Source: Mariannaea sp. PMI_226 (lineage: Eukaryota > Ascomycota > Sordariomycetes > Hypocreales > Nectriaceae). From it: DNA of 64,000 nucleotides. The notes below the pieces were generated by a model. That model was not told the origin of the DNA. It saw only the letters and a list, made by a program, of their open reading frames with translations, and did no database searches. The position numbers were made by a program, and so were the translations under genes. Numbering within the stretch: position 1 is the stretch's first letter; each line of letters begins with the position of its first letter. Positions 25,201 to 36,442 of the stretch are shown here, piece by piece. The stretch spans positions 1,612,001 through 1,676,000 of the forward strand of contig JANFOG010000002.1 of assembly GCA_024336345.1 (NCBI GenBank). Reading direction: 5' to 3'.

Positions 25201-26082
25201 CCTAGATACGCTTGCACATTATCGGACATAGAGCCCACCTCATCATCTTTCTTATCCTTGTGGTCAACCAATCTTCGCGGCACAACTAGCAATGCTACGG
25301 CCAGGCGCATAGCACAAGACCCTAAAAAATCCCTATACTCAACAGCAGGGAGGAAAAAGGATCCGCATGTTACAATCTAGCTTGTTTTCAATTTTGTTGC
25401 TCAGGGTCGTTGACTCATAAGCGGAAATCGTCACACAAGTCGCGGCCATTCACGATGCGTTGCGCGCTGCTCGCGCGGCAGAGCTCCACTGCACTATGCT
25501 TGAGAAGGAGGGATGCGTCGCCGAGATTGGCCCACTGGGAGTGACTGGTTCGCTCAAGTAGAGACCTTGAGTATTTTGACAATGCCGATTTAAATCAAAC
25601 TTACATGCCGTATCACCACCATGCCGGATGAGCGAGTTGAGCGATGCGATTAAGAATCCAGGCATGCCTCAGCAGATTTCTCTGCCTTATGACTCTTCCA
25701 ATTTGACAGAGAAACATTGCAAAGAAAATTGGATATTCATGTCATTGCGACTGCCAGATCCTTCAGAGAAACAAGTCATCGAAGTTCTACCCGTTTCGCA
25801 ACTGGGGTCCTCACTCCACAAGCCCAGAATGATGTCGCTGTTTGATCCAAAAAAAAAAATCACAACTCGGCCTCGGCCTGAGAATAGTCGCAGTGTCTTG
25901 TTCAAGGGTCTGAGACCATGCAACTTTTTTTTTCATTGCTAATCGACCGGCCTCTATGACCGAAGATCGGGTGCTGACGCCCAGTTCGTCAACTCGTAGT
26001 GTAGGCACGAAATCCATTTCCCCCCATACACCAGACCGAAAAGCAAATCCGAAACCTCCTCTCGCCAAAGCATAAACTCTTT
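22262..26082. promoter_or_regulatory. 3.8 kb promoter region of the PHRF1-like gene and 3' flank of eL43
   Basis: No gene recognised. Visible are a G-run and CGG-rich tract at about 22405-22430, TACGGAG words near 23225 and 23236-23244, an (AATC)n microsatellite at about 23833-23855, an (ATT)n tract at about 24005-24027, several TAGGTA words around 24035-24050, and short A runs near 25852. Open frames at 24356-24769 and 25628-25942 show no family features and were not accepted. Confidence 0.5.
23833..23855. repeat. (AATC)n microsatellite
   Basis: About five and a half tandem copies of AATC lie upstream of the PHRF1-like gene. Confidence 0.85.
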
Positions 26083-26755
26083 TTAAACCTCAGCAATCTC
26101 ACGCAGACGTCGCAGGGTCGATCGCATGGCGGCGGCAGCGGGGGTGCTGTATCACGGTTAGCTCTCTGTTATTGCGTGTGTATCCAGTCCAACTTGGAGG
26201 AGCTGTGTCGAAGGAAGACGCACGAGACGGTGTAAGCACCACCAGCAACGGTGCGCTTGCAAGACTTGCAGTCCCAGATACCGGTAGCGTTACGTCGGAC
26301 GGTGGTCTTGCCGCAGAAGGTGCAGGTGTACTTGGCGTGCTGGGTGATTTCCATCTTCTTCACCTGCTTTCGCAGGGAAGCACCGTAGCTATATGGCGAG
26401 CTGGTTAGTTTGTGCGTTCTCCAGAGTTGGTGCCCAGACCCCGATCAATTTATCGTCACTCAGTCCGAATCGAGATCCGCCACGTCCATGAAATGCGCCG
26501 CCGAGATGTCTCTCCTAACTGAGCACATTATATTTTCCATCCATTCTCTTGGGCGACAGTTCAGGCCGTGGCAGAATTCGAGATGCAGATCCGAGGCCAA
26601 TGTTGAGGGTTGTCGGCGGCAGGGTTTCTTTCGTTTGGGACTCACCGGGTACCGTATTTACCGCTGGCGACAATGTTAGCACTTTCTGGAATACAGCTTC
26701 AATCGGCAACAAGGTATACGCACGTAACGCCGACCTTCTTCGTTCGCTTGGTCAT
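26083..26755 (-). CDS. RPL43: 60S ribosomal protein eL43 (L37a)
   Basis: eL43 is a zinc-ribbon protein of the cytosolic large ribosomal subunit. Four exons on the minus strand: 26755-26724, 26663-26646 (18 nt), 26388-26224 and 26146-26083. The introns are 60, 257 and 77 nt. The product is exactly 92 aa, the family length. The N-terminus [19 protein letters not shown] and the C-terminus ending RRLREIAEV are both typical. The zinc ligands are C39, C42, C57 and C60. The intron-rich 5' half and the tiny second exon are common in fungal ribosomal protein genes. It is divergent from the oxidoreductase gene at 27524, with 768 bp between the two start codons. Confidence 0.96.
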
Positions 26756-27523
26756 CTTGGCTGTTTATGTGTGGGACGTCTTGAGGAGGGTAAAGACGAA
26801 AAAGATGGACGGGCGGAGGTGTAGTTTTGCTCACGGAGTACTTGCACCAAAAATCTAGGAAAGTTCGGAGTTGTGGTTTCCTTTAGGGCAAGCACGTGAG
26901 GAAGCGAACGGAGTCCCACATTGAATTCAGCGACGAGTCTGAATTTTTTTGTGAACTCGGTAAGACTTCGGGTAAACTCCCCTTGACCAGAGTTGAGGCC
27001 GTCCTACTCATTCGACCTTGCGCGTGTTCGCAGTCATGATTCATGATTCGTTCCATGACCTACAGTATGTGTATGAATACATTGATATTGATGATAATGA
27101 AGGTGGAAGATGTAAATTACGAGGTGGTTTTATAAGCTACTATTGTTTGAGATTACTGGTGTTTACTGGATGAAAGCCCTGATATTTCTCTCTAATGATC
27201 TGCCACATGTTACAAATACATCTATCAACCCCTCACCTCCTGTCTGTCCAAGCCGAGGATATCACCAGCTGTAAATATGCAGAAGGAACTTAAAACTGCG
27301 AGAAAACAAGCTCCTAACCATTGACGAATTGAATGACCCAGCTGCAACACAGACAGGAATCTAGCCCCGTTCGACTTAGGTGGGCCGTTGCCAATTGACC
27401 AGGTTTCAGAAGACTAGAAGCACCTAAAAGGCGGCTCGGTATCGAGGTACACAATTCCTACCTCCTCTCGCCTGTCTCATACCGTAATTCATTGTCGGTA
27501 AATTTTCACATTATATCGTCATC
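26756..27523. promoter_or_regulatory. Shared upstream region of eL43 and the oxidoreductase gene
   Basis: A 768-bp divergent intergenic region. No coding sequence is visible. CACGGAGTAC near 26834 is a one-base variant of the TACGGAGTA word seen elsewhere in the window. The pieces around 27030 and 27080 are short direct repeats of TCATGAT and TTGATA types. Confidence 0.5.
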
Positions 27524-29056
27524 ATGAAGCTCAAGAAACACGGTCGGCAGTATGACATTGTCGTTTTTGGAGCTACAGGTGAGCTAAAGACTAGGATGAG
27601 ATAAAACAGACAAGGATAGGTATGCTAACGAAGTTATGAGGCTATACTGGCAAATTGTTGGCCGAGTACATCACCGAAAACTTGCCCACTGATTTGAAAT
27701 GGGCAGTTGCTGGTCGCTCGGAGGCCAAACTTCAATTGGTGGTAGACGAAAACAAGAAGGCGAATCCGGATCGGCTTCCTCCAGGTAATTTTTCACCGTC
27801 CCCAGATCGTATAGCAAAGGGAGAGAATGAGAGGGGCTAAGGAGGCATCGATATTGTAGCAATCGAGGTTACCAATCTCAATGATGAGGAATTGGCCAGC
27901 CTGGCAAAGAAGGCCTGTGTGCTTCTTTCAACTGTCGGCCCTTATGCTAAGTATGGCGAGCCTGCGTTCAAAGCCTGCGCCGAGAATGGAACACACTACG
28001 TCGACGTAACTGGCGAAATGGTTTGGGTTGAAAGAATGATCAAGAAGTACGAGGGGGCAGCCAAGGCCAGTGGTGCTATTCTTGTTCCTCAGGCAGGTAT
28101 TGAGTCTGCCCCTCCGGATCTAAGCACTTGGGCAATGGCCAAAACTCTTCGCACTGAGCTTGGGCTCCCAACCAAGGACGTCAAGTTCTGCATCTACAAT
28201 CTTAGGTGTGTTCATGGTTTCTTTTCTTAGGGTGTCTGCAGAGATGTAGCTAAACCGATACAGCTCGTCACCCTCGGGAGGAACTAGCGCCTCAGCCCTT
28301 GGATTACTGGATGAGTATTCCCTCGCAGAGATTCAAGCTGCCAGTCAACCATATGCTCTGTCTCCTGTTCCACATGCAGAGCCCTCGAGGGTACCGAGCA
28401 CTCTCGCTGAGAAGATCTTTGGAGTGCGAACTATACCTTCGCTGGGTGTATTAACCACCTGTCCTATTGCATCCTCAGATGCCGCCATTGTTGAGCGGAC
28501 GTGGGGACTTCTCCAGGAGACGCCATCGAGAAAGGACCAAGCTTACGGACCCAAGTTCACCTTTTCAGAGTATCTCAAGACCCGAAACTGGCTCAGCGGA
28601 GTCTTTTTCCATTGGGCGCTGATAATTGGCTTCATGGCTGTCTCATTCATCTCCCCTCTTCGACAACTTCTCAAGAGATATGTTGTCCAACCTGGAGACG
28701 GTACGAAGAAGGAGGACGCAGCGAACGAGGCGATTGAGTACCGCGGTGTGGCCTACCCAGACTCCGAGAAACCCTCTGGAAAGGCCGCCTTCTGCAGAAC
28801 TTTCTACCATGGGGGTATATATTATTGTGAGTGACAAAGGAAGACACATCAGTATATATATACGAACGAAAGAGGTCATAATATGCTGACTTTAGTAGTG
28901 ACGGGCTTGCTTATGGCGGAGGCTGCCTTGACCATTCTTGAAGACGACCTTGAGTTGGGAGGAGGAATCTATACTCCTGCTTGCCTCGGACAAGGCTTCA
29001 TTGACCGGCTTGAAGATGCTGGCGTCCATTTCGAGGTCAAGGTAATTGATGTCTGA
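27524..29056 (+). CDS. Saccharopine-dehydrogenase-like oxidoreductase (SCCPDH family)
   Basis: Five exons: 27524-27578, 27641-27784, 27860-28205, 28264-28826 and 28896-29056. The introns are 62, 75, 58 and 69 nt. The product is 422 aa, near the family's usual length. A Rossmann motif G16-x2-G19-x2-G22 lies in an N-terminal VVFGATGYTG, followed by an AGRS motif. The central block CAENGTHYVDVTGE is typical of these membrane-associated SCCPDH-like proteins rather than of the lysine-pathway enzyme. A hydrophobic segment at about 293-314 (WALIIGFMAVSFI) probably anchors it to a membrane or lipid droplet. Two introns have alternative in-frame acceptors, at 27844 or 27859 and at 28895 or 28898. The 27859 acceptor was chosen because its branch-like CTAAG is well spaced and the junction reads as in the family. 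The substrate is unknown. Confidence 0.88.
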
Positions 29057-29834
29057 GTGTCGGTGATATACAATTGGAAATCACACTTCTGAAAGTTGGA
29101 GTGGAATGGCTATGCAGACGAGCTAGTTAGGCGGGATGGTATGACGATGATAACGAGATTATCTTGTGGAGAGACTCTTACGCACAGATTTAAAAGTTTT
29201 ATGAGAAGGAATTTGAATGATGACGCTATTCACATGTGATAATTCATCCGTGACCAGTCAGTTTAATATTTCATCTAGAGGACACTGCAAGCCTGTGATT
29301 ATCTTCAATCCAGTGGTACTATGTAGAATAACATCCAGGCGAGCACAGCAGGTACATGTAGTGTGTTGTGGAGTAGCCGGGGCCCATGTGCGCTGTAGAG
29401 GTTGTTTTAGTGGCTTTCACCCCCCCCTTGTTGAGTCGCCCAAGGTCCCGCAGTAGCTCTGCTGTTGGCCCATCAAGGCTCATCGAGGCCCATCGAGGCC
29501 CATTCAGGCCCTGAAGGAGCACTAGGTCGTCCATCATTTTTTGCCGACTTCAGTTGCTCCATAGTAGGACGTCATCATTCATCACTGCATCTTCTCTCCC
29601 AATCCCAGAAAAAAAAGGGAAGCTTTCTTGTCACCAGTTCCCATTACCACCACCACTGCTATTTTCGTCGCCAGGCGAGAGTTTACTTACACTGGAATCT
29701 CATCCCCTTCAGGTTGGGGATATGCGCGCTCGTTTTTAAAATTTCTTATCCCGCTCACTTTGTTGTTTGGGACCGTTTCCCAGGTCGTGGCCTACCATTG
29801 AATCCATTGTCACATCGCCGATCAGACCGAAAAT
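29057..29834. promoter_or_regulatory. Upstream region of the RMD1/RMD8-like gene
   Basis: No gene seen. The left part should hold the 3' UTR of the oxidoreductase gene. Four 10-bp direct repeats lie at 29468-29507. A T/C-rich leader lies directly before the start codon at 29835. Confidence 0.5.
29468..29510 (+). repeat. Four 10-bp tandem units (GCCCATCGAG-like)
   Basis: Units start at 29468, 29478, 29488 and 29498, followed by a partial GCCC. Each differs from GCCCATCGAG by zero to two or three bases. The repeat lies about 330 bp upstream of the RMD1/RMD8-like start codon. Confidence 0.8.
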
Positions 29835-31578
29835 ATGGACGACTCTCACACCACCTCCGCGTCACCTAATGCAACCGCGAGCGAAGCAACGCCTCTTCTA
29901 CCTTCGACTCCGACCCGACCTAAGGGAACGCGGACAGTTACTTTCAGCGACAACCCCGTCACCAGGACCTTCGAGCCTATCCGGCAACAATTGCCAGCGC
30001 GAGGCCCTCACCACAGCTCCCACCATGCGGCCTCGACCAGCGGCTCCAGTGGCCCTCCCATGCTGGCCGCCCTGAACAACAAGCTCCGTCGACGACATAG
30101 CCAACACGGCACCGTGCCTGCAGTCACACAATTAGGTGTCGGACCAAAGCTCGGCCCTCAGCGGAGCACGAAGAAGACGGAGAAGCTCAAGCTCCTACCC
30201 AATCCAGATATCGATGCCGAAGAGGAGGACGAGGAGAGCGGGAGGGATGTCTACTCTCAGTACACCAGGATTAAGGACCCAACCGCACGCAGAGATGCAG
30301 CGCGGCTAGGAAAGGCGGATCGCGACAGATTGCCGCGTGTCACTGCGTATTGTACTGCCAATCGCTATGAGATGGACGGCCTGATGCGCTTCTTCAAGGG
30401 AAGGGGGAAGTCGAGGGGCGCAAATCCCAAGCTCATCGATGAATGCATATACACGCCATATTGCTATCCCAAGAGCGTCCGTGGCCGATTGGACCCGGTC
30501 CAGACTTATGAGCGGCGACACTCGACGGGCGGAGAGGCAATGGATGGAGCTCATCAAAGAAGGGAGGATTTAATCGACCTGCGCGGTGAAGACAGCGAAC
30601 GTCGCAACGGCCTTTCGGGACACAACGGTCACTCCGGTCACTCGAACACGGATAACTCACACATAACTAATGAGGATCTTCTGGGACACGACAACCAAAG
30701 CGCTATTGCTGACAACAATCCTGACTTTGATACTCACATTCACACACCAGAGGTCTTCCTTTTCGACTACGGAGTCGTCGTCATCTGGGGAATGACAGAG
30801 GCGCAAGAAGCAAAATTCCTCAAAGAGATTGCCAAATTCGAGACGGAGAAGCTCGCCGCAGATGACGTCGAGGTTGAGCTGTTCAACTTTTATTACACGA
30901 GAGAATACCAAGCCCGAATCTACAACGACTTCATCACACTCCGCGATAAGACTAACTACATGACCAAGCTAGCAATATCTCACGCCCTGGCGCAGAGCGT
31001 CAAGGTAAGTAATCTTTTCTACCAACACCCAGGGTAGATAAATGCTGACGAAGCTCATTCAAGACTTCACTCTTTGAAGAGCTGATCGCTTCAACGGTCG
31101 AAACTTGCAAAGATATACCCACCCAAATCGCTCTCACCGGCAAAATCGCACTGCGACGATCACAAATCAACATGCAGATTGGCGAGCTCTTCATCCTCCG
31201 CATCAACATTCACCTCAACGGTTCGGTCCTCGACACTCCGGAGCTGTTCTGGGTCGAACCGCAATTGGAGCCCGTATACCAGGCAGTACGGAGTTACCTC
31301 GAGATGGACCAGCGCGTCGGCCTCCTAACAGAGCGTCTGGACGTCATTGCCGATCTATTAGCGGTTCTAAAGGGAGAGTTAAGTCACGGCCATGACGAGA
31401 AGTTGGAATGGATTGGTAAGCCATTTTCCTTTCCACGACTTTGATGCAAATGCTTCGTTGTTTGGAAAATTCAAACGATACTAATCAATTCCCACTACGC
31501 ATAGTTATTGTCCTCATTGCCATGGAAATCTTGGTCGCTGCCATTAACATCGTGGTGGACTTGTACGTAGGAGAGTAG
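29835..31578 (+). CDS. RMD1/RMD8-like DUF155 protein with C-terminal membrane anchor
   Basis: The DUF155 (RMND1/Rmd1/Sif2) family; yeast members were found through meiotic nuclear division defects, and biochemical activity is unknown. Three exons: 29835-31004, 31064-31415 and 31505-31578. The introns are 59 and 89 nt. The product is 531 aa. Residues 1-165 are Ser/Thr/Pro-rich and probably disordered, without a mitochondrial presequence, which argues against the mitochondrial RMND1 branch. The conserved domain starts with VTAYCTANRYEM at 169-180. It is interrupted by a His/Asn/Asp-rich insertion at about 228-300 and resumes with EVFLFDYGVVVIWGM at 306-320. It ends in a transmembrane segment at about 508-528 (VIVLIAMEILVAAINIVVDL). 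The last exon encodes just that membrane segment. Confidence 0.86.
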
Positions 31579-32088
31579 AGCTACTTGAGCCCGCTCAAGT
31601 CTATTCCATCGACTCTTTTGTCTCTCAAGTTTTCCTTGTTAATTTTTCTTTTTGGTCGTTCTTGGCTGGATCATGGTATCTTGTCAACGGGTTGGCATGC
31701 GTGCACAACAACTGCTTTTTTCTATTATCTTTTCAGGCCCCCTCCCCAAAAAAAAGAAAAGGAAGACAACACTTCACAACGATAAAGGACAGTAATGAAA
31801 TGTCATATGTATTATATGTATGTTATCTCTTTTACAATATTAGACGGCATGGCTTCGCGGCATGGCTTCGCGACACGGATTGGACATTGATGCAACGACA
31901 AGCGGTCGTCGATGATGCTGCTTTGCTCCTGTGTTTCCTATTCCTTTTTGTTGTAGCATGACGCGAAAAAAAGAACAAGCCGCCATTTAGGCCTCCATGA
32001 TCCTATGGCTAAATATTAAATGAACCAATGTAACCCTTAACCCACCAAAGAACGCCCTCTTCCAAACGCCAATACCTGGCACAATGGT
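31579..32088. other. Convergent intergenic region
   Basis: The 510 bp between the RMD1/RMD8-like stop and the NHP10-like stop must contain both 3' ends. It holds T-rich and A-rich patches and a perfect 13-bp duplication at 31846-31871. No gene is visible. Confidence 0.6.
31846..31871 (+). repeat. Perfect 13-bp tandem duplication
   Basis: GGCATGGCTTCGC occurs twice in a row, at 31846-31858 and 31859-31871, in the 3' flank of the RMD1/RMD8-like gene. Confidence 0.9.
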
Positions 32089-33192
32089 CTAGTCGTCTGC
32101 TTTATCAGCCTGAGTGTCCTGATCTTCAGTGTCATAGTTGGCCATCTCAACATCCTCGTCTTGCGTGTTAGGCCTATCAGATTCCTCAGGCTTGCTATCC
32201 TTATCGCCTTTGCCGCCCTTGTCCTTGGTATCCTCCTCATCCTCGTTGTCATCTTTCGGGCTCTCGCCCTCCTTGTCACGCTTGTCATGTTTGTTGCTCT
32301 TTTTGGGAGATGAATCTTCCTTCTTCTCCTCTTCCTCGGCTTTGGCTACAGCCTTTTCAAACTTGGTTTGGAACTCGTCCTTTTCAGCGCTAGGAAGCTC
32401 TTTCCAGAGTCGAGCTAGTTCTTCTTCAACGTCTAGATCAGAGTCTCCGTCCTTCTTCTTGGCTTCAAGAGACTCTCTTTGCTCGTCCGCGAAGATTTCG
32501 AAAGCGTCAGCGGGTTTCTTAGACTTGGAGACGCCATTGGGGTGGGTCTCGTCGGTGGGAGATTGTGCGGCGTCGGCACCGGCGGCGTTCGACTTGGACT
32601 CGATGTCCACGGCCACGGATTTGCGATGGCCTCGTTTAGTGCGCAGTGGCTTATCCTTGGGCTTCCGTGGGTTAACCATTAACTCAGCTAAACCGTCGAG
32701 GTTCTATTCCGGGAGGACACAAGTATCAACATTGTAATGAGAGATGGAATCGTAGAGCGCGTGTCGCGAGGCTGGTGTTCCCAGTGCGGCGGATTCAGGC
32801 AAAAAAAAAAAAAGAACAAGATAGAAGGGAGAGGAGTACAGCCCAGAAACAGGTGTAGTAGAGAAGAAAGCAAAAGGCAAGATTTATCATACCGTGGGTG
32901 GCGGACTAGGGCTGCCATCAGAGTCTTCGACATTGGTGCTGGTTCGTTTTGCGAGTTGCTCAAGCAAGAAGGCGCGCTCTATCCGCAGTTTTTCGACCTG
33001 GCGCTTGATACGGGCGAGACGAAGGCGAGCGGCATCGTTCGAATTTTCGACTTCGTTGGTGCGATTCTTGAGCTGGATACACTTTCGACGATAGGCCTCC
33101 TCAACGGAGGGAGGGAGGGTTGAGGGAATGGCTGATGCAGGGCGAGGTGGAACGTCAGCTTCGGGGGCTTTTCGCTTAAGAGTGATAGGCAT
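32089..33192 (-). CDS. HMG-box protein resembling INO80 subunit Nhp10/Nht1
   Basis: Two exons on the minus strand: 33192-32893 and 32703-32089, with a 189-nt intron; the product is 304 aa. Residues 30-85 form a strongly predicted coiled coil (RLRLARIKRQVEKLRIERAF region). An HMG-box-like segment follows at about 163-222: it starts KKPADAFEIFADEQRE and contains the LARLWKELPSAEKDEF turn. The tail is a long run of Lys/Glu/Asp. A coiled coil followed by an HMG box and an acidic tail matches the Nhp10 (budding yeast) and Nht1 (fission yeast) subunits of the INO80 nucleosome remodeler. The acceptor giving NLDGLAEL was chosen because it restores the frame. The HMG family call is good; the INO80 assignment is inferred from architecture. 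Confidence 0.8.
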
Positions 33193-34435
33193 GACTGATG
33201 AGGGTTCGAAGAATTATTTGAGTTGAAAGATGGTAGCGGAAATAGAGAAGCGCGTGGCTCGATGGATGGATGGATTGATGGTTGGATTGATGGAGAATGA
33301 AGAGATGGGGAGGGAGAAGAGGGAGAAGATGGGCAATGGGCAAAAGCGGCCGAGGAGTGATCTTGTGGGTTCAGTTGCCGCTCCCCGTGCTGAGATTGAG
33401 ATCCGGCTCAGCCTGAGGAAGGTCGCGTAGTAGCGAAGAAGGATGCGTCTGTGCCGGAATCAAGTCGCAACCAGTGGCTGAAAGCGAGAAGGGGTTGGGG
33501 ACAAAGGGGAAGATTGATTGATAGGTAGGCAGGCGGATTTGAGAAGCAGAGTTGGGGGTAAAGGGGAGGAAGGGGAGGAAGGGATAACCGAGAATTCAGA
33601 AGCTGGAGGGAGAGTTCAAGGCTTACTGGGCATGGTTGAGAGAGAGTGGGCTGGTTGGTGGTGGTGGTTGTGGTGGTGTGTGGGCGAGACTCCACGCCCA
33701 GCACGGAACACAAGGGCCTGCAATTGATGGATATACAGACGATGCAAAGTTGAAGTGCTTCGTGTATCAAGGTCGGGGTTGATGAGTGTTTTATTCGCAC
33801 GCAACAGAGACTGAGAACGAGTGCTGCAGATAGAATAGGAAGGGATTATTAGGAGGTACGGGTTAATTACAAGCAAGGTACGGAGTAGGAATTAACTAAG
33901 GTAGTTAAACAAACAATGCGCGCGCGTTGGCGCAGTGCAGTAGCCAAGGTACAGATTACTGTGCCTAATAAAGGGTCCCATTCGCGGCTCCTACCTACCT
34001 ATCCGTTCGAGATGGAGCCGGGGGAGAGAAGAGCTAGTGTACCTCATGCAGCCAGTCCGGAAGCTGTGTAGGTACAGTACCTACGGGACTGACAATACAT
34101 ACGTAGTAGGTGTTGCACAGTAAGAGCGAACTTAGCCACAGGGGCAAGGACGAACGGGACGTGGCTTGACATGGCACTGTGGCTGAACAACCCCCTGGCT
34201 CCCCAAGTCAGTTTGTAGTCCTCTAGTCTGTAATCAGGTACCTACCTTAGGTCTAGGCAGGTAAATCTGTACCTCCCGTCTTTCTCTCCCAAATCCCCAC
34301 TAATAAATTCCACCACCACAGAAGGTGTTGGATTACCCAAGATTTTACGTGGAGGGGACTCTCGAGAGAAAGCTAACGAACCCTCCCCTGAGCATCCATC
34401 CTCAAATTCCGTGAGCGTGCAAGTTCCCTGCCAAC
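33193..34435. promoter_or_regulatory. Shared upstream region of the NHP10-like gene and CCT8
   Basis: A 1.24 kb divergent region. It contains TGGATGGA and TTGATGGT short repeats near 33260-33290, GGGGAGGAA repeats near 33563-33585, GGTGGTGGTTGTGGTGG near 33657-33675, a TACGGAGTA word at 33879-33887 and TACCTACC words near 33992 and 34240. No gene accepted. Confidence 0.5.
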
Positions 34436-36442
34436 ATGTCGCTCAATATCCCCAACGCCCCTAATGCGGGCCTCTTCAAGCAGGGCTACAACAAGTGAGT
34501 TCATGACCATCCTGCCAGTCGCCGTCAATTTGCCATGCTCGTCTCTGTTTCTTTGTTTCTCTGTCCCTCTACTGCATGTGGTGGCAGCGAGCTCCCCGCC
34601 ATTTGCCCCCTCCATGATATTCTATGTCTTCGACATCCTCAAGACAACACATAATGCACACAATCCAATATGGAATCAAGTGAAAATCACTCTCTTCTGG
34701 CTCTTAACTAACATTCGGATTTTTTACTACGTCAGCTACGACTCCGAAGATGGCGCTGTCCTCCGCAACATCGACGCATGCCGTGCCATTGCTTCCACCG
34801 TGCAGACCTCTCTCGGTCCCTATGGCCGCAACAAGATCGTCATCAACCACCTCCAGAAGATGATCCTCACCTCCGATGCTGCCACCATTCTCCGCGAGCT
34901 CGATGTCGTCCACCCCGCCGCTAAGCTTCTCGTCATGGCCTCCCAGCAACAGGAGTCTGAGATGGGTGACGCGACCAACCTTGTGATTGTCCTTGCTGGT
35001 GAGCTTCTGCGAAAGGCCGAGGACCTACTACGCATGGGTCTCAAGACGTCTGATATTGTCATTGGTTACGAGAAGGCCCAGAAGTTTGCTCTCGAGTCTC
35101 TCGAGGAACTTTCCGTCAACAAGGTGGAGGATATGCGTGACCAGGAGGAGCTGAGCAAGGCTCTACGCACTGTCATCGCCAGCAAGCAGAACGGCAATGA
35201 GAACTTCCTCGCTGACCTTGTTGCCGAGGCTGTTCTCGCTGTCCTCCCCAAAAACCCCGCCAACTTCAACGTCGACAACATCCGTGTCGTCAAGATCATG
35301 GGTGGAAGCCTAGACCAGAGCAGAGTTGTCAAGGGCATGGTCTTCCCCAAGGAGCCTACTGGCTCTGTCAAGAAGGCCCGTCGTGCCAAGGTTGGTGTTT
35401 ATACCTGCCCTATCGATATCAGTCAAACAGAGACCAAGGGTACAGTTCTCCTGAAGAACGCCAAGGAGATGATCGACTTCACCAAGGGAGAGGAGACCCA
35501 GCTCGAGACCACCATCAAGGAGCTCCACGATTCAGGCCTGCGAGTCGTTGTCTGTGGTGATAAGATTGGTGATCTGGCCCTCCACTACCTCAACCGCTAT
35601 GGTATCCTTGCCATCCGTATTCTCAGCAAGTTTGAGCTCCGAAGAGTCTGCCGCGTCGTTGGCGCTACCCCACTTGCCCGTCTAGGTGCCCCCATGCCCG
35701 ATGAGATGGGTACCATTGACGTTGTCGAGACTCTTGAGATTGGTGGTGACCGTGTTACTGTGTTCCGACAGGAAGATGAGGTTACCCGTACCGCTACCCT
35801 AGTCCTCCGCGGCGCCACCCAGAACCATCTCGATGATGTTGAACGAGCCGTCGATGACGGCGTCAACGTTGTCAAGGCCATCACCCGTGATCCTCGACTG
35901 GTCCCTGGCGCTGGTGCCACAGAGGTGCAGCTTGCCGAGAGGATACAAGCCCACGGAGAAAAGACTCCTGGCCTCAGCCAATACGCCATCAAGAAGTTTG
36001 GTGAGGCCTTTGAAGTCGTTCCCCGAATCATCGCTGAGAGCGCTGGTCTGGACGCTACCGAAGTCCTGAGCAACCTGTATGCTGCTCACCACAACACCAA
36101 TAACTGGGATACTGGTGTTGATATCGATGTAAGATTCATTGCCTGGTAACTCTGTGCAGCTCATACTTACTCTCATACACAGGCCGACGATAAGAGCTGT
36201 ACTATTGACACTAAGGAGGAGGGCATTCTTGACCTTCTCGTCTCCAAGCAGTGGGCTATCAAGCTCGCTACCGAGGCCGCCCGAACAGTCCTCTCAGTCG
36301 ACCAAATTATTGTGGCACGACAAGCTGGTGGCCCCAAGCCCCCAGGTCCCAACCCTGTAAGTTCAAAGTCTATGAACGCTCCCCCTTGTACATACATACA
36401 GCTGCTAACACCCCCCTCTTCAAGAACTGGGACGAGGACTAG
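34436..36442 (+). CDS. CCT8: T-complex protein 1 subunit theta (CCT8)
   Basis: Theta subunit of the cytosolic chaperonin TRiC/CCT, which folds actin, tubulin and WD-repeat proteins with ATP. Four exons: 34436-34494, 34736-36128, 36183-36356 and 36425-36442. The introns are 241, 54 and 68 nt. The product is 547 aa, the family length. Characteristic segments are SLGPYGRNKIVINH near 48-61, the TSDAATILRELDVVHPAAKL region near 67-86, the ATP-site motif read here as GDATN at 97-101, and PGAGATE near residue 412. The last exon is only 18 nt and encodes NWDED and the stop. The first exon encodes the conserved N-terminal MSLNIPNAPNAGLFKQGYN. Identification is secure. Confidence 0.96.

Noticed and set aside
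26389..26645. snoRNA inside the longest RPL43 intron
   Set aside because: No convincing C/D box pair or H/ACA structure could be seen by eye.
33200..33230. GGTTCGA-like tRNA B box
   Set aside because: Flanking bases do not form the T stem and no A box or acceptor stem was found.
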